Shown here: piece after piece, positions 23,282-31,831 of the stretch
Numbering within the stretch: the stretch's first letter is position 1
Layout of the letters: every line of letters begins with the position of its first letter
Assembly: GCA_036504975.1 (NCBI GenBank)
Contig: DASXUF010000005.1
Location: 1-38,313, forward strand
Source of the DNA: Candidatus Binatia bacterium
GTDB taxonomy: Bacteria; Desulfobacterota; Binatia; UBA9968
DNA: 38,313 bases
Direction of reading: 5' to 3'
Notes under the pieces: generated by a model
Databases searched by the model: none
Seen by the model: the letters and a program-made list of their open reading frames with translations, nothing else
Told to the model about the DNA's origin: nothing
Translations under genes and position numbers: made by a program

Positions 23282-24124
23282 ATGAACCCATATTTGCGCC
23301 CGCCGCAATTTTTATTATTGATGCTTCTCGCCTCTCTATTGCACCCGCGTCTATCGGGAGCGCAGCTTGATCCTTTTGAATTCGAAGTTTATCCCTATAA
23401 GACCCTAGGCCGCGGAATGCTCGAATTGGAGTCGCTCAACACTGTCGTTGCCAACGGTCATCGGCATGGAGAAGAGGGAACCTCCCACGGCGCACTGCCG
23501 AGCCAGTCGATGTGGCGCACCGCTTTCGAGGTTGCCTACGGCTTGACGGATCGGATCGAGGCGGCGGCGTACGTCAATCTCGCCAAACCCAGAGGAGGCG
23601 ATCTCCAGTATGCAGGCTCCAAGTTTCGCCTGCGGAGGAGTCTCGTCGATCAGGGTCAACTGCCCGTCGATCTCGGCTGGTATTTCGAGCTGGCTTACGC
23701 GCGAACGCCGAAATTCGACGATCAGAAGCTGGAGCTGGAATTACGGCCGATCATTCAAAAGGACTTAGGCGATTTTTCCCTGATGTTGAATCCGATCTTC
23801 GAGAAAATCCTGGTCGGTTCGGAAGAAAAGGAGGGATTCGAGTTCGGTTATGCCCACGGCATTTATTATCGCTGGATGCGCGCGCTGACGCTAGGGATCG
23901 AGTTTTACGGGGGCATCGGCATGACCAAGCATCCGGAGCCGTCCAAAGAGCAGCAGCATTACATCTTCCCGGTTATCCAGGGCGAGTACGGAGGAATCGA
24001 GTACAGCGTAGGCCCCGGATTCGGGTTGACGCGCGGCTCGGATCGCGTACTCGTGAAGTTCAATATCGGATTGGAAAAATTTATCGGAGCGCTTTTCGGT
24101 CTTTCGTCCGGTTGGCTCTTCTAG
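23282..24124 (+). CDS. Outer-membrane beta-barrel protein of the iron cluster
   Basis: The 280-residue protein has a signal peptide (to about residue 27) and amphipathic strands (for example RTAFEVAYGLTDRIEAAAYV and GIEYSVGPGFGL), and ends in W-L-F with a terminal Phe, as in barrels assembled in the outer membrane. A His-rich stretch near residues 58-66 (NGHRHGEEG) could bind metal. It follows the cupredoxin gene closely and is the last gene of this plus-strand run, overlapping the convergent tatD gene by four bases. I infer an outer-membrane component of metal uptake, but it could be a general transporter-like barrel. Confidence 0.68.
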   Translation: MNPYLRPPQFLLLMLLASLLHPRLSGAQLDPFEFEVYPYKTLGRGMLELESLNTVVANGHRHGEEGTSHGALPSQSMWRTAFEVAYGLTDRIEAAAYVNLAKPRGGDLQYAGSKFRLRRSLVDQGQLPVDLGWYFELAYARTPKFDDQKLELELRPIIQKDLGDFSLMLNPIFEKILVGSEEKEGFEFGYAHGIYYRWMRALTLGIEFYGGIGMTKHPEPSKEQQHYIFPVIQGEYGGIEYSVGPGFGLTRGSDRVLVKFNIGLEKFIGALFGLSSGWLF

Positions 24125-24912
24125 ATTCCGAACAGATCACGGGTGTTGCGGCTCGTGGCTTCCGCTACGTCATGCAAATCCAAACCTTTAACCGTAGCCA
24201 AAGTTTCAGCCGCGTGGAGGACAAACGCAGGCTCGTTGCGCTTGCCGCGATGCGGCACCGGCGCGAGATACGGGGAATCGGTCTCGACCAGGATGCGGTC
24301 CAACGGCAGCTTCCGCGCGACTTCCCTGAGAGTACCGGCATTTTTAAACGTCAGGATGCCGCTGAAGGAGAGATAAAATCCGAGATCCAGAAATATTTTT
24401 GCAGCCTCGTAGTCTCCGGTGAAGCAGTGGATCACGCCGCGAAGATCCCCTCCACCCTCGGAGCGAAGGATCTCGGCGATCTCGCGGTGGGCGTCCCGGT
24501 CGTGGACGACGAGGGGAAGACGGGTCTCGCGCGCCATATGGATGAACCGCGCGAAAATTTTCGTCTGCAAGTCGTGCGGCGAGTGATCGTAATAAAAATC
24601 CAGGCCGGTTTCGCCGACCGCAACGACCTTGGGATCGGCGGTAAGGTCTTTTAGCCGCTTGAGATCCTCCTCGCTCACGTCTTTAACATCGTGGGGATGC
24701 ATGCCGACAGTGGCAAAAAGTCCGGCAAAAGAATTTGCCGCGGTAACCGCGGCATCGTTGCTCGCAAGCTCTCCCGCGCCGCCGACCACGACGATCTTTT
24801 CTACTCCCGCGGCATGCGCGCGATCGATCACCGCTTGGAAGTCGGCGGCGAACTCAGGCCCCTGAATATGGGCGTGGCTGTCGATCAGCCCGAGTGAATT
24901 TCCCTCCGACAT
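24121..24912 (-). CDS. tatD: TatD-family metal-dependent DNase
   Basis: The 263-residue protein has the TatD metal site: H13 and H15 in IDSHAHIQG, the glutamate in VAVGETGLDFYY, later histidines in VVHDRDAHREI and VIHCFTGDYE, and the aspartate in VETDSPYLAP. TatD proteins are Mg/Mn-dependent 3'-5' exonucleases with proposed roles in DNA repair. The ATG follows the metG stop codon directly, so it is translated from the metG-holB-tmk operon. Confidence 0.95.
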   Translation of the reverse strand: MSEGNSLGLIDSHAHIQGPEFAADFQAVIDRAHAAGVEKIVVVGGAGELASNDAAVTAANSFAGLFATVGMHPHDVKDVSEEDLKRLKDLTADPKVVAVGETGLDFYYDHSPHDLQTKIFARFIHMARETRLPLVVHDRDAHREIAEILRSEGGGDLRGVIHCFTGDYEAAKIFLDLGFYLSFSGILTFKNAGTLREVARKLPLDRILVETDSPYLAPVPHRGKRNEPAFVLHAAETLATVKGLDLHDVAEATSRNTRDLFGI

Positions 24913-26451
24913 TTATTCTTCAGCTTTAGCCTCGATGCGCGGAAACAAAATTTTCGGCGGGAGGACCTTGTGGCCCGGGGAGAAGAAGTTTCCCCAAGGG
25001 ATTTGAGAATTTGAAGCGGCCTCGGGTATGGCGAGCAAAGTTTCAATCTCCTTGGCCGCGTCGGGGAGAAAAGGGGCGATGAGACGACCGGTCGTTCTTA
25101 TCGCTTCCAGCAGATGGTGGAGGATCTCGCCGACTCTGCCGCGCTTCTCCGGATCTTTAAACAATACGAACGGCGAGGTCTGAACGATATACCGGTTGGC
25201 GTGATCGAGAGCCGACCATACCGACTCTAGGGCGCGATGAAATTGCAAACTCCTCATATGCGGCTTCAAATCCTCTTCTGCCTGGAGGAACTTGTCCCTG
25301 AGTTCCAGATCTACTTTGGGCCATTCGCTTCCCAACGGTTGCACGACACTGGCGAAATATTTTTCCTGCATGGCCAGCACGCGGCTCACGAGGTTGCCGA
25401 AGTTGTTAGCCAAGTCGGAGTTGTAGCGCGCGGTGAGGCTCTCTTCGCGAAAGTCCGCGTCTTGGCCGAAGACGCCTTCGCGCAGCACGAAGTAGCGGAA
25501 CGCATCCATGCCGATCTTCTCCTTCATCGCCAGCGGAGAAATCACGTTCCCCAGGCTTTTGGACATCTTCTGGCTTTCCACGGTCCAGAAGCCGTGTACA
25601 TTGAGATGTTTGTACAGCGGCAGATTGGCGGCCATCAACATGGTCGGCCAGAATACACCGTGCGGCTTAAGTATGTCCTTGCCGATGAAGTGCTGCGCTT
25701 CGGGCCATAGTTTCTCGAAAGCCGCCTCGCCCTTGTACTTGAGCGCGCTGACATAATTGATCAGCGCATCGAACCACACATACGTCACGTAGCGCTGATC
25801 AAAAGGAATCTCGATGCCCCAGGTGAGACGGCTCTTGGGACGGGAGATGCATAAATCGCCGATAGGCTCGCGCAGCATCGCTATGACTTCGTTTCTGAAT
25901 CCCTCCGGCCGGATAAAGTCCGGGCGCTCTTCAAGATGGCGCAGCAGCCGGTCCTGATATTTGCTCATGCGGAAAAAATAATTGTCTTCTTCGATCAGCT
26001 TCGGCTCGGTCAAGTGATCCGGACATTTGCCGGCAACCAATTCCTTGTCGGTGTAGAAGCGCTCGCAGCCAAAACAGTAGAGTCCTCCATAGCGGTCGAA
26101 GTAGATGTCCCCGGCGTTGTAAACCTTCGTTAGGAGTTCCTGAACGTAGCGAACGTGATACGCGTCGGTCGTCCGGATAAAGTGATCGTAGGTGAAGCCG
26201 CACTTGTCCCAGACCTCCCGAAACGCGGCGCTTACCCGGTCGGTAAATTCCTTCGGCGGAACTCCGGCGGCAGCCGCCGCCTGGAAAATCTTATCGCCGT
26301 GTTCATCTGTGCCGGTAAGATAAAAAGTTTCCAGGCCATTTGACCGATAGTACCGCGCCAACGTATCGGTAATAATCATCGTGTAGGCGCTGCCCAGGTG
26401 CGGCTCCGCGTTGGCATAGAAAAGAGGAGTGGTGATGTAGATGCGGTCCAT
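24913..26451 (-). CDS. metG: Methionyl-tRNA synthetase
   Basis: The 512-residue enzyme charges tRNA-Met with methionine. The class I signature HIGH appears as HLGS in NAEPHLGSAYTM near residue 19, and KMSKS is exact in SQKMSKSLGNV near residue 296. A zinc knuckle is seen in CFGCERFYTDKELVAGKCP (C-x2-C ... C-P). The C-terminal anticodon-binding helices are present, but no tRNA-binding EMAP-like extension. The start is ATG at 26451 rather than the in-frame TTG at 26454. It lies a few bases after holB. Confidence 0.96.
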   Translation of the reverse strand: MDRIYITTPLFYANAEPHLGSAYTMIITDTLARYYRSNGLETFYLTGTDEHGDKIFQAAAAAGVPPKEFTDRVSAAFREVWDKCGFTYDHFIRTTDAYHVRYVQELLTKVYNAGDIYFDRYGGLYCFGCERFYTDKELVAGKCPDHLTEPKLIEEDNYFFRMSKYQDRLLRHLEERPDFIRPEGFRNEVIAMLREPIGDLCISRPKSRLTWGIEIPFDQRYVTYVWFDALINYVSALKYKGEAAFEKLWPEAQHFIGKDILKPHGVFWPTMLMAANLPLYKHLNVHGFWTVESQKMSKSLGNVISPLAMKEKIGMDAFRYFVLREGVFGQDADFREESLTARYNSDLANNFGNLVSRVLAMQEKYFASVVQPLGSEWPKVDLELRDKFLQAEEDLKPHMRSLQFHRALESVWSALDHANRYIVQTSPFVLFKDPEKRGRVGEILHHLLEAIRTTGRLIAPFLPDAAKEIETLLAIPEAASNSQIPWGNFFSPGHKVLPPKILFPRIEAKAEE

Positions 26452-26456
26452 CAATC

Positions 26457-27449
26457 TTATTTTGGCGGCTCGGCTATATTGATAAAAAGGTTTTCGAGCG
26501 CCATCCGGCGATTCACGTTTCTCCGGATGCGCGCGGCCGTGAGGAGAGCCCGATAGCGAAGGAAAAGAATCTTCTCCAGAGTTGAGCTCGCTGCCTGCGC
26601 CTTAAGATCATCGATGCGATCGAGATTGCAGATTTCTTCAGCGTTCTCCGTAACGCGATAAATCAATAGATCGCGATACCATCCAGTCAACCAATCGAGA
26701 AATTTTAGTGCTTGCTCCCGATCTTTCGACAGCTCATCGGCCAAAGTAGTCCATCCCATACGATCATCTTTGGCTAAAGCCGCCAGCCCTTCAACCCATC
26801 CCTCTCTGTCGCGCGCACGCTGCGCGGTATCGGGATCGAGCGCCTTGCCGAGGCTTCCCATCGACGACGCGGCCAGAAGCCGCGCCTGTTCCGGCTTTAA
26901 ACCCTGCCGCGAAATCAAGCGCGCGACCACTGCGCTTGCGGGCAGAGGCGCAAAGGAAAGACGCAGGCAGCGGGACAACAGAGTGGGAAGAAGACCCCCG
27001 GCGCTGGTGGAGATCATGATTAGAACAGCGCCCGCGGGGGGCTCTTCGAGGGTCTTCAACAACGCGTTCTGGGCGGAAGAATTCATCAGCGGAACCGGAT
27101 CGACGATGGCTATTTTCTTTCCGTTGGAAAAGGCGCGATAGTTCAATTCTCTTTCCAGCGCTCGGACCTGCTCGATCGCGATTTCTTTCTTTCCGGGAAG
27201 GGGCCCGACCAGCCGGACGTCGGGGTGATTGTGGTTTTCTATCCTGACGCAAGAGTCGCACCGGCCGCAAAAGTCGCGCCCGATCTCCCGGCAATGGACC
27301 GCTTTTGCCAGAGAGAGCGCCACGGTTTTCTTTCCGACGCCTTCAGGACCGATGAAGAGATACGCATGATGGAGACGGTCCTGAGCCAAAGCCCGTCGCA
27401 GGGTGGCTAACGGTTTGTCGTGACCGACAATGTCGGAAGAGAAAGGCAT
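26457..27449 (-). CDS. holB: DNA polymerase III delta-prime subunit
   Basis: The 330-residue AAA+ clamp-loader subunit has a P-loop GPEGVGKKT at 34-42, a four-cysteine zinc module (C53, C61, C64, C67) and the SRC motif in LLSRCLRLSF. It works with the tau/gamma and delta subunits to load the sliding clamp. It starts two bases after the tmk stop codon and ends shortly before metG. Unlike classic delta-prime, the P-loop is complete, which is seen in many bacterial lineages. Confidence 0.93.
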   Translation of the reverse strand: MPFSSDIVGHDKPLATLRRALAQDRLHHAYLFIGPEGVGKKTVALSLAKAVHCREIGRDFCGRCDSCVRIENHNHPDVRLVGPLPGKKEIAIEQVRALERELNYRAFSNGKKIAIVDPVPLMNSSAQNALLKTLEEPPAGAVLIMISTSAGGLLPTLLSRCLRLSFAPLPASAVVARLISRQGLKPEQARLLAASSMGSLGKALDPDTAQRARDREGWVEGLAALAKDDRMGWTTLADELSKDREQALKFLDWLTGWYRDLLIYRVTENAEEICNLDRIDDLKAQAASSTLEKILFLRYRALLTAARIRRNVNRRMALENLFINIAEPPK

Positions 27450-27451
27450 AC

Positions 27452-28099
27452 CTAAAGTCCCGCAAGTTTCCGCTCGACGATTCCTTTGATCTGATCGTGC
27501 ACTTCCGCGATCGAGGCCGACGCGTCGAGGATGTGGACGCGCTCGGGCTCGGCGCGAGCCAGCTCCCGGAATCCGCGGCGCACGCGCTCGTGGAACTCGA
27601 CTTCTTCGCGCTCAAATCTGTCTTCCGGGCTCTGCGGAGTTCGTTGGGCTTCGATTCTCCGGGTCGTCCGCGAGAGGCCGAGCTTCACCGGGCAATCCAA
27701 CAGCAGGGTCAAGTCCGGAATGATCCCGCCGCTCGCGATGAGATTCATCTGACGCAACGCGTTGAGATCAGCCCCGCGGCCGTAACCCTGGTAGGCCAGG
27801 GTGGAGTCGGTAAAGCGGTCGCATAAGACTATCTTGCCGCTTGCCAGCGCGGGCTGAACGATCTCCTGGACATGCTGGGCCCGGTCGGCAAGGTATAGAA
27901 AAATCTCGGTCCGAGAGGAAATTTGCTCGTCTCCAACTTCAAGAAGCGCTTTGCGGATCATCTTACCCAGGTTTGTTCCCCCCGGCTCGCGAGTACAAAT
28001 ACAGGCGCGGCCCCGGCTCGACAGATAATCCGCAAGCAGTTTAAGCTGCGTGCTTTTTCCTGAGCCGTCACCGCCTTCGAAGGAAATCAAGCGACTCAT
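27452..28099 (-). CDS. tmk: Thymidylate kinase
   Basis: The 215-residue enzyme phosphorylates dTMP to dTDP. It has the P-loop FEGGDGSGKST at 7-17, the D94-R95-F motif (CDRFTDSTLAYQGYG) and a basic LID region around TTRRIEAQRTPQ. It is the first gene of the tmk-holB-metG-tatD run. Confidence 0.96.
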   Translation of the reverse strand: MSRLISFEGGDGSGKSTQLKLLADYLSSRGRACICTREPGGTNLGKMIRKALLEVGDEQISSRTEIFLYLADRAQHVQEIVQPALASGKIVLCDRFTDSTLAYQGYGRGADLNALRQMNLIASGGIIPDLTLLLDCPVKLGLSRTTRRIEAQRTPQSPEDRFEREEVEFHERVRRGFRELARAEPERVHILDASASIAEVHDQIKGIVERKLAGL

Positions 28100-28199
28100 G
28101 CAGCGAACTACAAGGAGAGGAAAGGACGAAATGAAGGGGGGTAACCCCGGAACGCTTCACTTGCTAATGCGCGTTGGCTTATCGAGACGCGATACCTTT

Positions 28200-28583
28200 T
28201 TAGGTTTTTGCCTCTCCCAAGAGGAGATTGATTCCGTTGATCAGTTGCGTGCTGGTAAACGGTTTGGTGATATAGTAGTCGGCTCCTAGTTTGTAGCCGC
28301 CCAACACGTCCTCGTATTGGACCTTTGCCGTCAGGAGAATCACCGGGATGGAAGAAGTGTCGGTGGAGCCTTTGAGTCGCGTCAAGACTTCGAGTCCATC
28401 CATCTGGGGCATCATGATGTCGAGCACGACAAGATCGGGCTTCTGCTGTTCGAGACTGGTAAATAACTCCGCGCCGCTGTATGCGGACAATACATTGTAA
28501 CCCTTGCCTTCTAGAATGGTCCGCACAATGGTGATGATGTCCGGGTTATCGTCAACCACCATGATGGTTTTTTTTGTGTCCAT
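28200..28583 (-). CDS. Stand-alone receiver-domain response regulator
   Basis: The 127-residue protein consists only of a receiver domain. The acidic pocket is D11-D12 (VVDDNPD), the phosphorylation site is D55 (VVLDIMMPQMDG), and the switch residues are T in LLTAK and K in ITKPF. It has no output domain, as in CheY/PilG/PilH-like or Spo0F-like proteins. It lies between tmk and a pilus gene cluster on the same strand. A role in pilus or motility signalling is possible but not shown. A GAGGAAAAGGA ribosome-binding site precedes the ATG. Confidence 0.9.
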   Translation of the reverse strand: MDTKKTIMVVDDNPDIITIVRTILEGKGYNVLSAYSGAELFTSLEQQKPDLVVLDIMMPQMDGLEVLTRLKGSTDTSSIPVILLTAKVQYEDVLGGYKLGADYYITKPFTSTQLINGINLLLGEAKT

Positions 28584-28657
28584 TCCTTTTCCTCTTTACG
28601 CTTCTGGCATCCGTTTCCAGCCTTCGAACTGGGACTATACCATCTCCTTACCGTCAT
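28511..28657 (-). CDS. Possible short upstream ORF overlapping the response regulator
   Basis: A 48-codon ORF starts at ATG 28657 with a near-perfect ribosome-binding site (AAAGGAGGTTTTAC). It runs through the start of the response-regulator gene in another frame, ending at TAG 28511-28513. The product begins MTVRRWYSPSSKAGNG and is basic and tryptophan-rich. It could be a regulatory leader peptide that couples translation to the response regulator, or a chance ORF. No family is recognised. Confidence 0.3.
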   Translation of the reverse strand: MTVRRWYSPSSKAGNGCQKRKEEKEWTQKKPSWWLTITRTSSPLCGPF

Positions 28658-28760
28658 GTAAAACCTCCTTTTTCTCTCCAGATTCGGTGCTACTTCCCGA
28701 TTGTTGTCGAGATGTTGCGACCAAAAGTCTTTGCGGGAAAGAGTGATGAGTGGAGTGTTG

Positions 28761-30179
28761 TTAGAACTTTTGCTTCCAGCCCGTCACGGCAACTGCGGGC
28801 CATGGACATCCGGGTCCGAGACAGCCGAACTGGCAGGCATAATCAATTGTGGGATTGCCGGAGATATCGTTCAGAGCGACGCCGAGGCTGCTGTTCGTAA
28901 AGGGATCTCCCGCCCAGGTCGATTGGCCGTCTCCGGCAATGATGAACCCGGTAATCTGTGGGTTTTTAGCGATTCTTAATTGCTGGTGGACCAGGATCGC
29001 CCCGGGAGCGTAGGTCGCCGTCATGTTGCCGCTGATATCCAAGTCGTTTCCAGTGACTAACAAATGGTCCTTGAGCGGCAAGGATGGGGTCGGGTATGGA
29101 CGCCAATATAGGTCGGAAGTTGCGCGGATGCTGTCGCGCGCAATAATCGTCGCTTGCCACGGGAGGCTTGCGGTGCCGATGTTACCGGAGATATCAATCT
29201 TAGTTTCCGAGTAAAAGACTCCGTCTGCGGCGGTGACGCTTCCGACGCTCCACGTTCCTTGGGAAAACGACCAGCCGGCAGGCACCGGTACGAAGGCTCC
29301 GCCGGCACAAAATCCACTCGGATCGCAACTTATACCCGGGCCGGCCGTGACCGTGCCATCGTCATGAAGTATGTAGCCGTTGCCGTTTATCCCAAGGCTC
29401 GCAACGTGAGGAGCGTAATCAGCAGGATTAATTCGGGGAATGTCATACGGAACGGCACTGTTATGGCTTGATTCATACGCGGCTCTTTTCTGCAATGAAT
29501 CGAGGTTATTGGCGCTGAGTCCTTGACTGGAGGTGGCGCACGCGGCGTTGCCGATACATGGTGACCCTGGAATATTCATTCCTTCGGGTATAGCTCCTCC
29601 GGCGACGTTCATATTGGCCGCGGTGAGGCCGTCGGCCATTTGAACGGCGGGATTGCCCGAGACCTGCATATCGTCATTCGAATGGGCTCCTCCGCATGCG
29701 CCGATCAACTTGGGACTGCCGCTTACCGTCAGATCAGCTCCGGTGATAATCGCTTTGGGCGGTCGTCCCGGATCTTTTCTGAACCATGCTTCTACCTCGC
29801 TCACTGAGTTATTAGAAGCCGTGCCCCTGGAAACGGCTCTGATCCGATCCGGGTTCGTGGCCGACTCCAGCGTCGTGACCCTGTAAGTGCCCCCGCTAAA
29901 GCTCGGGTTGGACGCGATGACCGCGCCGGCGCTCGCCTGCATAGCTTGATTGAAGCTCATGTTCCCGTTCCGGCTCTGCAATTCACTGCGCGCATGATTC
30001 ACGCCGGCTTGGGCAATATAAAACGCTCTATTGCCGGAGCTAAGATTCCCACTGGTTCTGAGATCGGTCTGGGTGGATAAGATCGCGGCTGCGCCTGCTC
30101 CGATTAACAACGCTATGGTGAGCAGGCATACCACCAGAACAATGCCCCGCTCATCGGCCAACGTCTTGGTCAGAAGCAT
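28761..30179 (-). CDS. Long PilX-like pilus assembly protein with SGN repeats
   Basis: The 472-residue protein has a PilX-type N terminus: ERG followed by one hydrophobic helix (residues 12-34), then TDLRTSGNLSSGNRAFYIAQAG, here a split family signature. The long distal part contains recurring beta-like units around S-G-N/S-P: LTVSGSPKL (150), MQVSGNPAV (171), IDISGNIGT (328), LDISGNMTA (380), LRIAKNPQI (401) and NDISGNPTI (437). They suggest a beta-helix or polymer-forming surface. Paired cysteines occur near the C terminus. It is the last gene of minor-pilin set B, 12 bases after the pilW-like gene. No PilY1 gene accompanies this set, so this protein may supply the exposed tip or adhesive part (inference). 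Confidence 0.75.
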   Translation of the reverse strand: MLLTKTLADERGIVLVVCLLTIALLIGAGAAAILSTQTDLRTSGNLSSGNRAFYIAQAGVNHARSELQSRNGNMSFNQAMQASAGAVIASNPSFSGGTYRVTTLESATNPDRIRAVSRGTASNNSVSEVEAWFRKDPGRPPKAIITGADLTVSGSPKLIGACGGAHSNDDMQVSGNPAVQMADGLTAANMNVAGGAIPEGMNIPGSPCIGNAACATSSQGLSANNLDSLQKRAAYESSHNSAVPYDIPRINPADYAPHVASLGINGNGYILHDDGTVTAGPGISCDPSGFCAGGAFVPVPAGWSFSQGTWSVGSVTAADGVFYSETKIDISGNIGTASLPWQATIIARDSIRATSDLYWRPYPTPSLPLKDHLLVTGNDLDISGNMTATYAPGAILVHQQLRIAKNPQITGFIIAGDGQSTWAGDPFTNSSLGVALNDISGNPTIDYACQFGCLGPGCPWPAVAVTGWKQKF

Positions 30180-30191
30180 GCCAAAGCGCCT

Positions 30192-30842
30192 CTAGTAATT
30201 TCTGAACGTCACACTGGACGAGAGGGTAGACTTGAGAGTTTTCCCCGATCTCTTGCCTTGGGGCGTCGGATCGGGAACTTCCACCGAAAATTTGATGCCG
30301 ACCCGTTTCACGGCATCCACCGGCGGATTGCCGCTGAGCTGTAAATCGTTCCCATCAAAATAGGTGAAGAGCGGTTCTTTGGAGGAAACCACCACGTTGG
30401 CGACCAGGCAATACCCACTGCGTCTGATAATCATCGGCCCCGGGCACGTGGAAGTTGCGCCGCCGATATCGTAAGTGACCGTTTCGCCCGTTTCCGTGCA
30501 CTTTCCATCCGGATCGCCGCCGTTCCTTGACTCCGTATCGGCTTGGATTTGGATGGAACTGGAAGTGGCCGAAACCACTCGAAGCGGGTTGCCGGAACTA
30601 TCCTTGACACACGTCGCATCGGTGATCATTGGAAACGACCCCGCGTTTCTCAACTCCCGCACCATAATGTCCAGCGATCCGCGCGCGTCCTCGAGCGTCA
30701 CGGTTCTCGTCTCTTGCAATAACAGACTGAATAGTTGCTCGCGATAAAAGCCGTACAGCGCTGACAAGACTATCGCGGCGCAAGCGGTGGCGCCGAGAAA
30801 TTCTACTGTCGTGAACCCTGAGCGCCCGAATGTTCTATTCAT
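30192..30842 (-). CDS. pilW: PilW-like minor pilin (set B)
   Basis: This encodes about 216 residues. The prepilin peptidase site is RSG/FTTVEFLGA with Glu at mature position 5, followed by one hydrophobic helix. The following segment EDARGSLDIMVRELRNAGSF is typical of PilW. The start at 30842 (MNRTFGRSG) gives a short basic leader and lies eight bases after the pilV-like stop, so it is preferred to the in-frame start at 30908, which lies inside pilV. Cysteine pairs in the globular part may form disulfides in the periplasm. It is a paralogue of the gene at 35964-36587. Confidence 0.82.
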   Translation of the reverse strand: MNRTFGRSGFTTVEFLGATACAAIVLSALYGFYREQLFSLLLQETRTVTLEDARGSLDIMVRELRNAGSFPMITDATCVKDSSGNPLRVVSATSSSIQIQADTESRNGGDPDGKCTETGETVTYDIGGATSTCPGPMIIRRSGYCLVANVVVSSKEPLFTYFDGNDLQLSGNPPVDAVKRVGIKFSVEVPDPTPQGKRSGKTLKSTLSSSVTFRNY

Positions 30843-30850
30843 CGACCTGC

Positions 30851-31252
30851 TCACGGGGTAAAAACCAGGGTCGAGAGAGTGACGGCGCGCGGTTCGGTAT
30901 CGCGCCACCGAACGGCCACGCTGACCTCTTTCAGGCCCGATCCGATGGAAAAATCCTTGATCGTCCAGCAGCGATCATAAATCCCTCCCGGAGCTCCCGT
31001 GGCCGAAATGGCCTGGTCGCCGGAATTCGGACATCGATCTACATTGCTGAGGACAGGTAGCGAACTCAGTTGCTCGAGCTTGTCCTGCGCAAGATTGCTC
31101 GCAATCGTATAGCTACTGCTATAGAAATTGCTTCGAATGACGCTGACCGTGTTGAGTGAAACCGCCACTACAGCTACGGAGATAACGGCTATCGAAACAA
31201 GGACCTCGGTATAGCTCAAGCCCTCTTGGCGTTGCAGCGAGGATCGTCTCAT
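30851..31252 (-). CDS. pilV: PilV-like minor pilin (set B)
   Basis: This encodes about 133 residues with a prepilin site QEG/LSYTEVLVSIAVI (Glu at mature position 5) and one hydrophobic helix, then the ASNLAQDKLEQLSSLP segment typical of PilV. ATG 31252 is chosen because GAGGCGG precedes it; an alternative ATG at 31270 overlaps the fimT-like stop codon. It is a paralogue of the gene at 36604-37023, which has the closely similar ANLAQDRLEQLKAM. Confidence 0.8.
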   Translation of the reverse strand: MRRSSLQRQEGLSYTEVLVSIAVISVAVVAVSLNTVSVIRSNFYSSSYTIASNLAQDKLEQLSSLPVLSNVDRCPNSGDQAISATGAPGGIYDRCWTIKDFSIGSGLKEVSVAVRWRDTEPRAVTLSTLVFTP

Positions 31253-31263
31253 TTTCCGCCTCG

Positions 31264-31752
31264 TTAGCATGGCACGTTGACCACGCGTATCCTTCCCGTG
31301 CCGCCAAAGACAATCACGTTTTTTCCCTCCTGCCGGCTATTGCAAAGCTTGATCGTGTCACTGTTGGAGGTGCCTCTGGGAGTAAAGCTAATGTCGGGCG
31401 CGCTGGTATTGCCGTAAACAATTCCTTCCGGCAAAGCCTTATCTTCTCCAGTCGGTTGGTATATATGTGCGTTGGTTTTTTTCTCGATCTTATAAAGCGA
31501 GGGGGCCAAAAAGACCACGCGGTAGTCAATATTTTGCGCGACAGCCTGGGACTTGATACGATGAAGCTCGGATTGGATTTGCCTTGCAGCGGCATTCAAC
31601 CGGTAGGTTGGCGCCAGCGCCATCAAATTTGGGATAGCGATTCCCGCCAGAATGGCAGACAATGCCAAGGCAACAATCATGTCTAACAGAGTGAATGCCG
31701 CCTCTGGCAGGAGATGAAATTTTGCCCCGGATTCATTCACGGGGCGTGACAA
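31264..31752 (-). CDS. fimT: FimT/GspH-like minor pilin (set B) with degenerate cleavage site
   Basis: The protein has up to 162 residues. The N-terminal segment EAA/FTLLDMIVALALSAIL corresponds to the prepilin cleavage site, but the residue before the cut is Ala instead of the near-invariant Gly, and mature position 5 is Asp instead of Glu. The rest follows GspH/FimT (ARQIQSELHRIKSQAVAQN). The start is uncertain: TTG 31752 or GTG 31740, neither with a clear ribosome-binding site. A TTGACA-N17-TATTGT pair at 31777-31749 might be a promoter, but it would make the transcript start almost at the start codon. It is a paralogue of the gene at 37037-37459. Confidence 0.75.
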   Translation of the reverse strand: MSRPVNESGAKFHLLPEAAFTLLDMIVALALSAILAGIAIPNLMALAPTYRLNAAARQIQSELHRIKSQAVAQNIDYRVVFLAPSLYKIEKKTNAHIYQPTGEDKALPEGIVYGNTSAPDISFTPRGTSNSDTIKLCNSRQEGKNVIVFGGTGRIRVVNVPC

Positions 31753-31831
31753 TATCTAGCCTGCGGGAGCTTGTCAAGAAAATAATAAGTTACAAATTAC
31801 TGGAATTGGGGGGCAGGAAATAGGGAGGGCT

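Noticed and set aside
31749-31777. Sigma-70 promoter TTGACA-N17-TATTGT before the set B fimT
   Set aside because: The hexamers fit, but the implied transcript start falls at the start codon; kept only as a remark.
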